The notes under the pieces: generated by a model
The model's database searches: none
What the model was told of the DNA's origin: nothing
What the model saw: only the letters and a program-made list of their open reading frames with translations
In this document: positions 18,236 through 30,475 of the stretch, one piece after another
How the letters are laid out: each line of letters opens with the position of its first letter
Numbering within the stretch: the stretch's first letter is position 1
Program-made: the position numbers and the translations under genes
Origin: Streptomyces misionensis
Lineage (GTDB): Bacteria; Actinomycetota; Actinomycetes; Streptomycetales; Streptomycetaceae
Reading direction: 5' to 3'
Assembly: GCF_900104815.1 (NCBI RefSeq)
Contig: NZ_FNTD01000004.1
Span: forward strand, 6,013,001 to 6,077,000
DNA length: 64,000 bases

Positions 18236-19177
18236 ATGTCCGATTCCGGACGCATCGACGTGCATCAACATCTCGTCCCGCCGGCCTACCGGGAGGTCAT
18301 GGAGCGGCACGGGGCGACGGCGGGCGGCTGGCCCATGCCCGGCTGGGACGCCCGGAGCGCGATCGCGATGATGGACCGCCGCTCCATCGCCACCGGCGTT
18401 CTGTCCGTCAGCTCGCCCGGCACCCACTTCGGGGACGACGCGGAGGCCCGCGCGGTGGCCCGCGAGGTCAACGAGTACGGCGCCGAGCTGGTCAAGGACC
18501 GCCCCGACCGCTTCGGCCTCTTCGCGAGCCTTCCGCTGCCGGACCTCGACGGCGCCCTCGCCGAGGCCGCCTACGCACTGGACGAACTGCGTGCCGACGG
18601 CGTGGTGCTGATGTCCAACGTCCAGGGCCGCTACCTCGGCGACAAGGTGTTCGCGCCCCTGTGGGCCGAGCTGGACGCCCGCGGCGCCGTGGTCTTCATC
18701 CACCCCACCGGCTCGGCGCTGCCCATGCTCGACGGCATGCCCGGACCCGTGGTGGACTTCCCCCACGACACCACCCGCACCGCCCTGCACATGACGCTCA
18801 ACGGCGTGCTGAGCCGGCACACCCGGATGAAGGTGATCCTCTCCCACGCGGGCGGTTTCCTGCCCTACGCCGCCTGGCGGTTCACCCTCGGCTCCCAGTT
18901 CAACCCGGGCACCACCCCCGAGGGCGTCCTGGCCGACCTGCGGCGCTTCCACTTCGACACCGCGCTGTCCGCCGGCCCCTTCGCCCTGCCCTCCCTGCTG
19001 GCCTTCGCGGCCCCGGGACACGTCCTCTACGGCAGCGACTCCCCCTTCGCCGCCGAGGAGCAGGGCAGACTCTTCGACTCGATGCTCGACGACTACGACG
19101 GCTACGAACCGGGCCAACTCGACGCGATCAACCGCGGCAACGGGGAGGCCCTCTTCCCGAGACTCGGCCAGGCCTGA
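18236..19177 (+). CDS. Amidohydrolase-family decarboxylase/hydrolase (ACMSD-like)
   Basis: 313-residue TIM-barrel metal enzyme. Ligands fit the amidohydrolase_2 pattern: HQH at residues 10-12, His in VFIHPTGS, His in ILSHAGG and Asp in YGSDSPF. The family includes ACMSD, gamma-resorcylate decarboxylase and related enzymes that act on carboxylated aromatics or muconates. ATG 18236 is preceded by GGAGGG at 9-base spacing; AGGAG directly abuts the start. It is divergent from MarR, which likely controls it. The exact substrate cannot be read from sequence. Confidence 0.82.
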   Translation: MSDSGRIDVHQHLVPPAYREVMERHGATAGGWPMPGWDARSAIAMMDRRSIATGVLSVSSPGTHFGDDAEARAVAREVNEYGAELVKDRPDRFGLFASLPLPDLDGALAEAAYALDELRADGVVLMSNVQGRYLGDKVFAPLWAELDARGAVVFIHPTGSALPMLDGMPGPVVDFPHDTTRTALHMTLNGVLSRHTRMKVILSHAGGFLPYAAWRFTLGSQFNPGTTPEGVLADLRRFHFDTALSAGPFALPSLLAFAAPGHVLYGSDSPFAAEEQGRLFDSMLDDYDGYEPGQLDAINRGNGEALFPRLGQA

Positions 19178-19197
19178 CCGCCGGTCCGGTCCGGCGG
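19178..19197 (+). terminator. Stem-loop directly after amidohydrolase stop codon
   Basis: CCGCCGG-TCCGGT-CCGGCGG, a perfect 7-bp inverted repeat starting at the base after TGA. The facing MASE1 gene ends 109 bp further, so it can serve convergent transcription. No T tract, as is usual in Streptomyces. Confidence 0.65.
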
Positions 19198-19286
19198 CTC
19201 ACCCCCGGCTCGGTCGGCCTGGCCCGGTGCGATCGGTCCGGCCCGGTCCGGTCACCGCCGTTCGGTCTCGTGCCGCCTCGGCCGGG

Positions 19287-20336
19287 TCACTCCAGCTCGC
19301 TCGGGCCGCGTGGCGCCGGAGCGGACCTGGACGCGCCGGGCGGACGCGGCCGCGCCCCGTACGCGTCGACGGCGGGCAGCGCCGGCTGGGTCCCGGTGTC
19401 GGAGAGCCTCGACACCAGTTCCGCGAGGTGGCCGCAGGCCCGGGCGATCTCCCGCTGGGACCGCTCACGCTCGCTGACGGCCGCCGCGACGAGGAGGGCG
19501 GTCAGCGCGGAGGAGGCGTTGAAGGCCTGCAAAGTGATCATGTCCGTGAGCAGACCGTGGGTGCCGAAGGGCTCCGCCCCCCGGGTGGCGTCGTAGATCG
19601 CGAAGGTCGACACGGCCAGGGCGCAGGGCGCGGCCCCGGCCAGCCGGAAGCGGAAGGCGGCCCAGATCAGCAGCGGGAAGCCGAGGAAGAGCAGGGGAGT
19701 GGTGCCGGTCTCGACGAACCCGACGCAGGCGATGGCCACGGCCAGCAGGAGCGCCTCCAGGCAGCGGGAAGCCGGGACGTTCCGCGGCAGGCGTGCCGAA
19801 GCGAGCACCAGCAGCACCGGCGTCACCACCAGGACGCCCATGGCGTCGCCGGTCCACCAGACCCACCACGTCGGCCAGAACCGGTCGGTGGTCAGGGCGC
19901 CGGAGAGGACCAGCGTGCCGCTGCCCGCCGTCGCGCTGATCAGCATCCCGGGGAACGCGCCGAGGAAGATCAGGGCGAGCGCGTCGTACAGCCGGTCCAC
20001 GCCGTGGCGGAAGCCGGCGAGCTGGAGGAGCGCATAGGAGCAGAGCGGAGCGAGCGTGTTGCCCACGACGATCAGGAACAGTGCGGCGAACGACGGCCCG
20101 AGGTCGAGATTGGCCAGCAGCGCGCCGAGGGCGATACCGGGCCACAGCCGGGGCCCGCGCAGCAGCAGGCTCGCCACGGCGATCCCGGTCGGCGGCCACA
20201 GGGGCGTGACCTGGCTGCGCACCAGCTCCTGGAGCAGTCCCAGCCTGGCGGAGCCGTAGTACAGGCCCGCGACGACGAGGATCTCCAGAGCGGTCGTACA
20301 ACCGCGCCGGAGTGCTCCCTGCCGCGCGACAGCCAT
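19287..20336 (-). CDS. MASE1-domain integral membrane sensor protein
   Basis: 349 residues with about eight predicted membrane helices. The MASE1 pattern is clear: LWPPTGIAVASLLL near residue 45, an acidic-aromatic segment WPTWWVWWTGDAMGVLVVTP near 155 and PLLIWAAFRF near 215. MASE1 is a membrane sensor domain usually joined to kinase, cyclase or phosphatase outputs. Here it ends in a short charged helix and a Pro-rich tail with no output domain. It may act with the GAF-phosphatase encoded just upstream on the same strand. Confidence 0.82.
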   Translation of the reverse strand: MAVARQGALRRGCTTALEILVVAGLYYGSARLGLLQELVRSQVTPLWPPTGIAVASLLLRGPRLWPGIALGALLANLDLGPSFAALFLIVVGNTLAPLCSYALLQLAGFRHGVDRLYDALALIFLGAFPGMLISATAGSGTLVLSGALTTDRFWPTWWVWWTGDAMGVLVVTPVLLVLASARLPRNVPASRCLEALLLAVAIACVGFVETGTTPLLFLGFPLLIWAAFRFRLAGAAPCALAVSTFAIYDATRGAEPFGTHGLLTDMITLQAFNASSALTALLVAAAVSERERSQREIARACGHLAELVSRLSDTGTQPALPAVDAYGARPRPPGASRSAPAPRGPSELE

Positions 20337-20437
20337 CGGGCGACCTCCGCATCACCATCGCCCCGGCCTCCATCATCCGCCGGTTCCCGCGGATCCTCCA
20401 CGGCACGGGCGGGCCGCGGGCGGGGCGGGCGCGCCGG

Positions 20438-21772
20438 TCAGGCGGGCGGGGTGCGCAGGGCGAGGACCGCCATGTCGTCGTGGCCGTCGCTGGGGTGGTG
20501 CTCGGCGAGGGCCTGGACGAAGTCCTCCAGGGGCAGGGCGGCGTACTCGGTGGCGAGGTCGGTCAGTTCGGCCAGGCTCCGGTCGATCGGGAGGCCCGGG
20601 TGCTCGACCAGGCCGTCGGTGAAGAAGACCACGGTGGCGCCCGGCGGGACCGGGCAGGAGTGGTCGGGGCGCGGCTCCGCGGGGTCGACGCCGAGCGGCA
20701 GGCCGGGCTCGGCGAACAGGTACTCCGCCCGTCGGCCCGGGGCGATCAGGAGGTGGGGGACATGGCCCGCGGTGCTCCAGGAAAGCCGCCAGCCCGGCCC
20801 GTCCGGCTCGATGCGCGCGAGCGTCGTGGTGGTGATCGGGTTGTCGGTGATGGCCTGCAAGGTGCGGTCGAGCCGGGTGAGGATGGCGCCGGGCGCGTTG
20901 CCCCGGTCGAACAGCAGGGCGCGCAGCATGTTGCGGGTGGACGCCATCGCGGCCGCGGCCCGCAGGTCGTGGCCGACCACGTCCCCGATGACGATCGCCA
21001 CGACGTCGCCGGGCAGCGGAATGGCGTCGTACCAGTCGCCGCCGAGCTTGCTGGGCTCGGCGGCGGGCCGGTAGACCGCGGCCGCGGTGAACGGACGCAG
21101 GTCGGGCAGGGTGGGCAGCAGCAGACGCTGGAACTGCTCGGCGCCTTCGCGGACCCGTTCGAACAGGCGGACGTTCTCGATGGCGATGCCCGCGGCGCCC
21201 GCGAGGGCGATGACCACGCTCTCGTCGTCCGCGTCGAAGGGCTGCCCGTCCCGCCGCTCGGAGAGGTAGAGATCGCCGTAGATCTCGCCGCGGACGCTGA
21301 CGGCGACCCCCAGCAGGGTGGCCATGTGCGGATGGCCGGGCGGGAAGCCCACGGACGACGGATGCCCCGCGATGCTCTCCACCCGCAGCGGCTCGGGGTG
21401 GTGGATCAGATGCCCGAGGACTCCCCGGCCCCGGGGGAAACCGATGCCGGCCAGGGCGGCGCGTTCCTGCTCGGTGAGGCCGGCGGTGATGAACTGCTCC
21501 AGCTCGTCCCCGGACGGAGCGAGCACGCCGAGCGCCCCGTAGCGGGCGCCGACCAGGTCCATGGCGGTGGTCACGATGCGGTACAGCACCGAGGGCAGCT
21601 CGTTCTCCCGGGTGATGGCGACCACGGCGTCCAGCAGGCCCTGGAGCCGGTCCATGGCATCCAGCAGGCTGCGCATCTGCTCGTCCATCCGGCCCAGCTC
21701 GGCCCGCAGCCGCACATGGAGGTCGGAGTCGTTCGGGGGCCTCGGCGACGCCGCGTCCCCGGGCCCGGCCAT
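20438..21772 (-). CDS. GAF-domain PP2C/SpoIIE-type serine phosphatase
   Basis: 444 residues. After an Asp/Arg-rich lead and a short coiled segment comes a GAF domain (about 55-205), then a SpoIIE-like PP2C phosphatase (about 220-440) with metal-binding motifs KLGGDWYDAIPL, VIGDVVGHDLRAA, VFFTDGLVEHP and the final DDMAVLALR. Such proteins dephosphorylate anti-sigma antagonists in partner-switching networks. The ATG overlaps the stop of a 14-codon upstream ORF (TGATG). In-frame GTGs at 21775 and 21781 are alternatives, as no good ribosome site is directly upstream. Confidence 0.85.
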   Translation of the reverse strand: MAGPGDAASPRPPNDSDLHVRLRAELGRMDEQMRSLLDAMDRLQGLLDAVVAITRENELPSVLYRIVTTAMDLVGARYGALGVLAPSGDELEQFITAGLTEQERAALAGIGFPRGRGVLGHLIHHPEPLRVESIAGHPSSVGFPPGHPHMATLLGVAVSVRGEIYGDLYLSERRDGQPFDADDESVVIALAGAAGIAIENVRLFERVREGAEQFQRLLLPTLPDLRPFTAAAVYRPAAEPSKLGGDWYDAIPLPGDVVAIVIGDVVGHDLRAAAAMASTRNMLRALLFDRGNAPGAILTRLDRTLQAITDNPITTTTLARIEPDGPGWRLSWSTAGHVPHLLIAPGRRAEYLFAEPGLPLGVDPAEPRPDHSCPVPPGATVVFFTDGLVEHPGLPIDRSLAELTDLATEYAALPLEDFVQALAEHHPSDGHDDMAVLALRTPPA

Positions 21773-21816
21773 CACGGGCACCCGGCGGCCGGCCGGCCGA
21801 TCTCGGAGCGGTACAT
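21772..21816 (-). CDS. Possible 14-codon leader ORF before the phosphatase gene
   Basis: ATG 21816 has a strong GAGGAGG box 5 bases upstream. It reads MYRSEIGRPAAGCP and stops at TGA 21772-21774, sharing its last base with the phosphatase ATG. The phosphatase itself lacks a clear ribosome site, so re-initiation from this ORF could drive its translation. No similarity recognised. Confidence 0.4.
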   Translation of the reverse strand: MYRSEIGRPAAGCP

Positions 21817-22160
21817 CACGCCCTCCTCGCGTGCCCCCGGAGCGGCTGGGGCCACGGTGTGGCACGGCGACACGGATTTTTCGGTCATCAATCAAAAAAT
21901 AGGGCAGTCCGCGCCATGCCGCCGCTCGCCCCGGGCCGCGACACGCGGGCCGGCCCGGGCCCCCACCCCGGCGGTCGGCCCCGCCCGTCGCCACGGGACG
22001 GCCCGGCAACGGCAACCCCCGAGGCCCCCAGCGCAGTTGGCGGCGGCCGTCGGGAGTGGCCCGCCGGGCGGGCCGCCGCGTCCCGTGCGCCGCGCGGGGG
22101 CAGGGGTGCGATGGTGGAAACAGGGCAGGTGGTCGGGAGGGTTCGGCAGGGAGGAGAGCG
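21817..22160. other. Divergent intergenic region with an AT-rich island
   Basis: The gap between the divergent phosphatase and GAF-ANTAR genes. 21874-21902 is strikingly AT-rich (ATTTTT and AAAAAAT, 6-bp complementary, 12-14 bases apart) in otherwise more than 70 percent GC. It probably holds promoter elements. No gene seen in the rest. Confidence 0.45.
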
Positions 22161-22850
22161 ATGGACTGGCGTATGTTCGCCGAGCGGCTCGCGAGCATGG
22201 CGCGGGATCTGCTGGCGCAGGAGACGGTGACCGACACCCTGGAACGGATCACCCGCTCCGCCACCGAGCTCGTCCCCGGCTGTGACGCGGCCGGCATCCT
22301 CATCCTGCAGTCCAAGGGCGTACGCACCCTCGCCCCGACCGACCAGGTGGTGATCGACAGCGACCGGCTCCAGGAACGCCTCCAGGAGGGCCCCTGCTAC
22401 GACATCGCCCGGCGCGAAAGCGAGGAGCGGGTGTTCCGGATCGCCGACTTCCGCGCGGACCATCCCGGCTGGCCCGCCTATGTGGCCGCCGGCCGCGAGC
22501 TGGGCCTCGGCAGCATGATGGGCTTCCTGCTCTACACGGAGGACGAGGACCTCGGCGCGCTCAATCTGTACTCCCGCCACCCCGGCGCGTTCACCGAGGC
22601 CGGGGAGACGGCCGGCTGGCTGCTCGCCTCGCACGCCGCCGTCGCCTTCTCCAGCGCCCGCACCCACGCCCAGCTGGAGCAGGCCGTCTCCACCCGGCAC
22701 GTCATCGGCGAGGCCATGGGCATCCTCATGGGCCGCCACGTCCTCACCGAGGACCAGGCCTTCGACGTGCTGCGCCGCTACTCCCAGGACCACAACGTCA
22801 AACTCCGGGAGGTGGCGCGGCGCATCTGCGAGCACGGCGGGCTCAACTGA
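22161..22850 (+). CDS. GAF-ANTAR RNA-binding antiterminator
   Basis: 229 residues. A GAF domain occupies about 20-165, and an ANTAR domain follows at about 170-225 ([23 protein letters not shown], then [20 protein letters not shown]). ANTAR domains bind paired RNA hairpins and prevent termination. The GAF domain would sense a small ligand. ATG 22161 has GGAGGAG upstream; longer frames begin in non-coding sequence. It is divergent from a GAF phosphatase and tail-to-tail with meaB (8-nt overlap). Targets unknown. Confidence 0.88.
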   Translation: MDWRMFAERLASMARDLLAQETVTDTLERITRSATELVPGCDAAGILILQSKGVRTLAPTDQVVIDSDRLQERLQEGPCYDIARRESEERVFRIADFRADHPGWPAYVAAGRELGLGSMMGFLLYTEDEDLGALNLYSRHPGAFTEAGETAGWLLASHAAVAFSSARTHAQLEQAVSTRHVIGEAMGILMGRHVLTEDQAFDVLRRYSQDHNVKLREVARRICEHGGLN

Positions 22851-23841
22851 CCGGCGGGGTCCGCCCCTCGAAGGCCGCCAGGATCCGCTCCGCCGCCAGC
22901 GTCGCCGTCAACGTGCCCTCCCTGACCCGCCGTTCGAGATCCGGCGCCGCCTCCCGCACCGCCGGGCTGGCGTGCAGCCGGCCGAGGAGTTCGTCACGGA
23001 CCATCGCCCAGGTCCAGTCGACCTGCTGGTCGCGCCGCTTGGCGGTGAGACGGCCGGTGGAGTCCAGCAGCCGCCGGTGCTGCTCCAGCCGCTCCCACAC
23101 CGTGTCCAGGCCGGTCGACTCGCGGGCGCTGCAGTGCAGCACCGGCGGCGTCCAGAAGGCGTCCTTGCCGTGCATCAGCCGCAGCGCGCCCGCCAGTTCC
23201 CGGGCCGCGGCCCGCGCGTCGCGCTCGTGCGGGCCGTCCGCCTTGTTGACGGCGATCACGTCGGCGAGTTCCAGGACGCCCTTCTTGATGCCCTGCAACT
23301 GGTCGCCGGTGCGGGCCAGGGTGAGCAGCAGGAAGGAGTCGACCATGTCGGCGACCGCCGTCTCCGACTGCCCGACGCCGACGGTCTCCACCAGGAGCAC
23401 GTCGTAACCGGCCGCCTCCATCACCACCATCGACTCCCGGGTGGCCTTCGCGACCCCGCCCAGCGTGCCCGCGCTGGGGGAGGGCCGCACGAAGGCCGCC
23501 GGGTCGACCGACAGCCGTTCCATCCGGGTCTTGTCGCCCAGGATGGAGCCGCCGGTGCGGGTCGAGGACGGGTCCACGGCGAGCACCGCGACCCGGTGGC
23601 CGATCGAGGTCAGCATGGTGCCGAACGCGTCGATGAAGGTGGACTTGCCGACCCCCGGCACCCCGCTGACGCCGATCCGCCGCGCCCGGCCACTGTGCGG
23701 CAGCAGCCGGGTCAGCAACTCCTGCGCCAGCGCGCGGTGCTGGGGCCGGGTGGACTCGACGAGCGTGATGGCGCGGGCCACCAGGGCCCGCCTCCCGTCG
23801 AGCACACCCTTCACATACGTGTCGAGGTCGATCGCGGCCAT
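22843..23841 (-). CDS. meaB: MeaB/ArgK GTPase, methylmalonyl-CoA mutase chaperone
   Basis: 332-residue G3E GTPase with a Walker A segment [15 protein letters not shown] (about 59-73), the switch region [19 protein letters not shown], the [14 protein letters not shown] segment and NKAD for guanine specificity. MeaB protects and gates cobalamin loading of methylmalonyl-CoA mutase. It lies directly downstream of both mutase subunit genes on the same strand, 7 bp after mutB. Confidence 0.93.
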   Translation of the reverse strand: MAAIDLDTYVKGVLDGRRALVARAITLVESTRPQHRALAQELLTRLLPHSGRARRIGVSGVPGVGKSTFIDAFGTMLTSIGHRVAVLAVDPSSTRTGGSILGDKTRMERLSVDPAAFVRPSPSAGTLGGVAKATRESMVVMEAAGYDVLLVETVGVGQSETAVADMVDSFLLLTLARTGDQLQGIKKGVLELADVIAVNKADGPHERDARAAARELAGALRLMHGKDAFWTPPVLHCSARESTGLDTVWERLEQHRRLLDSTGRLTAKRRDQQVDWTWAMVRDELLGRLHASPAVREAAPDLERRVREGTLTATLAAERILAAFEGRTPPVS

Positions 23842-23848
23842 CGCGGCC

Positions 23849-26022
<2,174 letters not shown>

Positions 26023-26023
<1 letters not shown>

Positions 26024-27822
26024 CAGGACACTCCCATGCGGTCGAGGGTCGCGGACAGCACATCGACGGCGTCGCAGCCCGCGAAGACGTACGAGTCGAC
26101 GCCGGCGTACTCGCCCCGGCCCGCCAGGAACACATGCCGGGCGCCGGCCGCGCGCAGCGACTCGGCGGCCTGTTCGGCCTGTTCGGCGTAGAGCGCGTCG
26201 CTGGAGCACAGTACGGCCTCGGTGGCACCGCTGTCCGCGAAGCCGCCCTCGGTGACCGGCTCGATGCCGCCCGCCTGGAACAGGTTGGCCGCGAAGGTCG
26301 CGCGGGCCGTGTGGGCGGCGGCCGGGCCGAGCGTGGCCAGGAAGATCCGCGGGCGGGCGCCGGTGGCGGCAAGGTGCGCGTCGGAGCGGGCGCGCAGCTC
26401 CTCGAACGCCTCGTCGCGGCGTACCCGCGGCAACCCGCCGGACGGCGGCTCGGGCGCGGGCTCGCGCACCACCGGCTTCTCGGCGAGCAGCGGGAACTCG
26501 CTGACACCCGTGATGGGTTCGCGGCGCTTGGCGAGCCGCTTGGAGCGCTCCGCCCAGGTCGTCGCGAGGTCGGTGCGCAGCCGGCCGGAGCGCAGCACGG
26601 CCGCCTGGCCGCCGTCGCGCTCGATGGTGCGGAAGAACTCCCAGGCGGCCTGGGCGAGTTCGTCGGTCAGCCGCTCCACGTACCAGGAACCGCCCGCCGG
26701 GTCGATGACCCGGGACAGGTGCGACTCCTCGATCAGGATGGTGGAGGTGTTGCGGGCGATCCGGCGGGCGAACGCGTCCGGCAGGCCGAGCGCGTGGTCG
26801 AACGGCAGCACCGTCACGGAATCGGCGCCGCCCACCCCGGCGGCGAGCGTCGCGACCGTGGTGCGCAGCATGTTCACCCACGGGTCGCGGCGGGACATCA
26901 TCACCGGCGAGGTCACCACGTGCTGCGTCTGCGCCCCGGGCGCCCCGCAGACCTCGGCGACCCGGGACCACAGCCGGCGCGCCGCGCGCAGCTTGGCGAC
27001 GGTCAGGAACTGGTCGGCGGTGGCCGCGTAGCGGAACTCCAGCTGTCCGGCGGCCTGTTCGAGGGTCAGCCCGGCCTCGGTCAGCGCGCGCAGATAGGCC
27101 ACGCCGGTGGCGAGCGAGGCGCCCAGCTCCTGCGCGGCCGAGCCGCCCGCCTCGTGGTACGGCAGCGCGTCCACCGTCAGCGCGCGCAGGCCGGGGCGGG
27201 TTTCGGCGCAGCGCGCGGCCAGGGCGGCGTACGGCGCGAAGTCCAGCGCGGTGCCGGTGCGGGCCTCGTACCCGAGCGGGTCGCCGCCCAGGTTGCCGCG
27301 GGCGGCCTTCGGGTCGACGCCGCGGTCCGCGTACAGCCGCAGCAGCGCCTCGGCGGCCTCCTCGGTGTCCCGCCCGGCGTCCAGGACGACCGGCGCGAGG
27401 TCGAGGTAGACGCCCTCCAGGGCCCGGCCCAGCTCGGCGACGGGAATGCCGCCCTCGCCGAGCACCAGCCACAGCGAGGTGCCGCCGTTCTCCAGGTCGG
27501 CGAGGACCGCGCCGTCGGCGAGCGCGGTGTGCCGCTGCCGTACGTCCCAGCCGCCGACGACCCCGCCCTCGGGGCGCGAGCCGCGCAGATACGGGGCGAA
27601 GCCCGGCAGTCCGGGGTCGGGCGCGGCGTCGCGCGCGGTGTACAGGGGACGGGTGCGCAGCCCGTCCTCCAGCGTCGTGGACAGAGCGTCCTCAGCTGCC
27701 GCGCCCGAGACTTCCTTGCCCGACTTGCGCAGCACACCCTCCACCAGGCGTTGCCACTGCTCGTGTGTCGCGTCAGGGAACTCGGCGGCCAGTGAGAGCC
27801 CGTCGTCAGGCAGGACCGTCAT
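26023..27822 (-). CDS. mutA: Methylmalonyl-CoA mutase small subunit
   Basis: 599 residues homologous to the catalytic subunit. The barrel ([21 protein letters not shown]) is present, but the C-terminal cobalamin domain lacks the DxHxxG axial-His motif, as expected for the non-catalytic partner. First gene of mutA-mutB-meaB. The 287-bp upstream gap contains an AT-richer segment about 30-80 bp upstream of the start (27850-27905) that may hold the promoter. Confidence 0.93.
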
Positions 27823-27987
27823 GGCTCGGATGCTAGGCCAGTGCGCTCAGAAGAGTGCAGAGCAAACGCTTGTGAGTTTTCTCCCCTTGCGGCTGTGACC
27901 TGCACCGCTCCCGACGGCGATCCGGCTGCTGTGACAGCGCGCCGCGGCGCGCCGTGAGGGCGGACTGTGATGCGGGGCATCACCCTC

Positions 27988-28020
27988 GGCGGAGACGGCG
28001 GAGACGGCGGAGACGGCGGT
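27988..28020 (+). repeat. Tandem 9-mer repeat
   Basis: GGCGGAGAC three times in a row (27988-28014) and a partial fourth. It lies in the 287-bp gap between mutA and the membrane protein gene. No coding role; possibly replication slippage. Confidence 0.7.
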
Positions 28021-28109
28021 GCGGGCCGGCCGCGGTGACGACGCCCGCGTGGAACCACCCCGGCGGCGCAGCTGTGGCGGGGCGGCCGCGCGGCCGGGCC
28101 CTGGCCGGG

Positions 28110-29966
28110 TCAGTCCCCGATGCCGAGGTCGGAGCGGCGCACGTCGCGGGTGGACAGTGTCTGCGGGGTGCCCGTGAAGGCGCGCAGGCGCAGATGGGTG
28201 CTCGTCTTCGCCGGGACGGTGAAGTGGCCGGACGGAGCGCGCAGTTCGACGGTCGTCGTGGTGTGCGCGGGGATCGTGGCCGGGCCGTGCGTGCGCGACC
28301 AGTAGCGGTTCATGCCCTGGCCCGTGGTGAGCATGTAGTACGGGGTGAGCGGGGTGTCGCCGGTGTTGGCGACCTTCAGGGTCAGCCCGGTCACCGTGCG
28401 CCCCGGGCGGTGCCTCACCGAGGCGATGTCCATCCGCAGCGGCGCGCGCCCCGTGGCCGCGAGGACCGCGCTCACCAGCGCGGGCGCCAGCAGCACCACG
28501 ACGGCCGCGGCCAGCGCGGGCCTGCGGCGCGGGCCGGTCAGCGGACCCGGCCGCGGCTGCCAGGCGTTGCCGAACTCGGACAGCGGCACCGTGATCGCCG
28601 CCGCCAGCCACAGCGGGGTCATCATCAGGTAGTAGCCGTCCTGCGAGCGCGTCGCCAGATAGAACGCGCACCACGGCAGCACGGTCGCGGCGGGGCCGAG
28701 CCGCCGTACGAACAGCACGAACAGGGCCAGCAGGGCGGCGGCGAGCAGCATGCTGGCGTGGCTGTACCAGTCGAGCCGGTCGCTGCCGTGGGTGAAGTAC
28801 AGCGAGACGTCCACCAGGCCCTGGCCGTGCAGCACCGCGCCCTGGGTCAGCGGCAGCGCGATGCCCCGCAGCCACGGGCCGGGCTCGGTCACGATCAGAT
28901 ACGCGTTGATCAGCAGGAAGGCCGACACCGCGACCCCGGCGATCCGCAGCACCACCCGCGCGGCCGCCCGCCCGCCCAGCTCGCCGCGGCGCACCGCGTA
29001 GACCCCGGCGAGCAGGAACGGTGTCACGAACCAGGGCAGTTGCTGGGCCGCGCACGCCGCGCCGAGGCAGGCGGCCCGCGCGATGCCGGCCGCGCCGAGC
29101 CGGCCGCCCGCGCCCAGCCGGGGCCAGCGGACCACCACCGGCACCAGCAGGGCGAGCGCGACGATCGCGGGGTAGCCCTGACGGGCGTACATCGGCAGGA
29201 ACCCGAAGCCCAGGCACACCATGGTGGCCGCCGGGCGCCACGGCGCCGGCAGCATCCGCCACAGCAGCACCGCGCCCACGACCAGCGCCGCCGTGGCCGC
29301 CGCGGTCGCCGGGGCGCCGTTGTGCCCCAGCCACAGGAACGGCAGGGTGAGCAGCGGCGCCAGCGGGGGATAGCCGTACGTGTAGTCGTACCCGCCGCTC
29401 GTCGTCGCCGTCAGCGCCACGCCCTTGAGGTGGAACAGCCACGGCCAGGGGTGGTCGTACAGCGTGTGCCCGCCGGCCAGTTCCTTGGCGGCCTGCGTGG
29501 TGAGGACCGCCTCGTCGCCGCCCGCGTGGTTCAGCGCCCACGCGCACAGCGTGAGGACGATCGCCGTCACCAGCACCACGAGGTCCAGGCGGGCCAGCGA
29601 GCGCGCCCGGCGGACCGTCAGCGTCAGCACGCCGGTCACCAGGATCGCGGCGTAGCAGACGGAGATGACCCCGGCGAGGACGAGACGGTGCGTGGCCGCC
29701 TGGGTCCAGACCGAGCGGGTGCCGATGAAGAGGCTCACGTCGGCGAGGAGGGTGAGCACGCGGTGCCACTGCGCGGGGGCCCCGGGGACCTCCGCGCGCG
29801 GTCCCGGTACGGCGGACACCGCCGACTGCGTCCGCCGGCCGGGCGTCACCTGCTGTGTTTCTGCCAAGTGCACGGGATCGGACGCTATCGGCGACGTGTG
29901 AGCGGCTCGCGGCGGCAGGTGAAGAGTCTGGTATGAGGGCGGTAAGAAGCGGGCGTATTCGTACAT
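28110..29966 (-). CDS. Polytopic membrane protein, glycosyltransferase-C-like
   Basis: 618 residues, about 12-13 hydrophobic segments from residue 92 onward, with large loops and a soluble beta-rich C-terminal domain (about 500-618). The loop after the second helix has charged residues and YGYPPLAPLL; this layout recalls GT-C mannosyltransferase-type proteins, but I see no diagnostic catalytic motif. The start is uncertain: ATG 29966 has only GGGG upstream, and GTG in VHLAETQQV (about residue 32) is a possible later start. It is divergent from the sepF-like gene. Confidence 0.7.
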   Translation of the reverse strand: MYEYARFLPPSYQTLHLPPRAAHTSPIASDPVHLAETQQVTPGRRTQSAVSAVPGPRAEVPGAPAQWHRVLTLLADVSLFIGTRSVWTQAATHRLVLAGVISVCYAAILVTGVLTLTVRRARSLARLDLVVLVTAIVLTLCAWALNHAGGDEAVLTTQAAKELAGGHTLYDHPWPWLFHLKGVALTATTSGGYDYTYGYPPLAPLLTLPFLWLGHNGAPATAAATAALVVGAVLLWRMLPAPWRPAATMVCLGFGFLPMYARQGYPAIVALALLVPVVVRWPRLGAGGRLGAAGIARAACLGAACAAQQLPWFVTPFLLAGVYAVRRGELGGRAAARVVLRIAGVAVSAFLLINAYLIVTEPGPWLRGIALPLTQGAVLHGQGLVDVSLYFTHGSDRLDWYSHASMLLAAALLALFVLFVRRLGPAATVLPWCAFYLATRSQDGYYLMMTPLWLAAAITVPLSEFGNAWQPRPGPLTGPRRRPALAAAVVVLLAPALVSAVLAATGRAPLRMDIASVRHRPGRTVTGLTLKVANTGDTPLTPYYMLTTGQGMNRYWSRTHGPATIPAHTTTTVELRAPSGHFTVPAKTSTHLRLRAFTGTPQTLSTRDVRRSDLGIGD

Positions 29967-30097
29967 GTGCCCCAGCCTGGGGCGGGTTCGGCGTCATCGG
30001 GGCGATGCCACCCGTGTCGTTGTTGGGCCGAACGGGTGACTTGGCGTAAGAATTGGCTGGTGCAGGCATGGAGTGCGAGTCAGGTCGGGGGGAGCCG

Positions 30098-30475
30098 GTG
30101 AGCCGTTACGACGTCACCGATGAACAGTGGGAAGGGCTCGCCCAGGTCGTGCCGTTGCGGGGCCGGGACGCGTGGCCGTCCGCGGTGAACCACCGCTCGC
30201 TGCCCGACGACGAGACCGAGACCCGGCGCCGCTTCGTCGTCCTGCGGGTGAATGTCTTCGCGGACGCCCGCGAGGTGGCCGAGACCGTGATGGCCGGCGC
30301 GCCGGTCCTCCTGGACCTCTCCGGCGCGGAGGGCGACGTCGCCAAACGCGTCCTCGACTTCAGCACGGGTGTCGTCTTCGGTCTGGGCAGCGGAATGCAC
30401 CGGGTCGACCGCAACGTGTTCCTCCTCACTCCGCCCGGCACGGAGGTCAGCGGGCTGATGGAGGGCGCGGGCTGA
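30098..30475 (+). CDS. SepF-like cell-division protein (SflB-like)
   Basis: 125 residues from GTG 30098, which has GGGGGGAG upstream; ATG 30068 in frame is possible. The SepF fold is recognisable: FVVLRVNVFADAREVAETVMAGAPVLLDLSG, then AKRVLDFSTGVVFGL and VFLLTPPG. It lacks the long N-terminal lipid-binding linker of the main SepF. Streptomyces has two extra SepF-like proteins, SflA and SflB, that restrain FtsZ and dynamin localisation. Proximity to arcA and argF recalls the location of SflB in S. coelicolor; this is from memory. Confidence 0.78.
   Translation: MSRYDVTDEQWEGLAQVVPLRGRDAWPSAVNHRSLPDDETETRRRFVVLRVNVFADAREVAETVMAGAPVLLDLSGAEGDVAKRVLDFSTGVVFGLGSGMHRVDRNVFLLTPPGTEVSGLMEGAG

Noticed and set aside
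27988..28020. Tandem GGCGGAGAC repeat as a regulatory or recombination site
   Set aside because: Only three copies of a GC-rich 9-mer, typical of slippage; no other copies noticed.
27847..30069. 740-aa minus ORF covering the membrane protein
   Set aside because: Its sequence is low-complexity Arg/Gly/Pro; the real reading frame is the 618-residue membrane protein in another frame.
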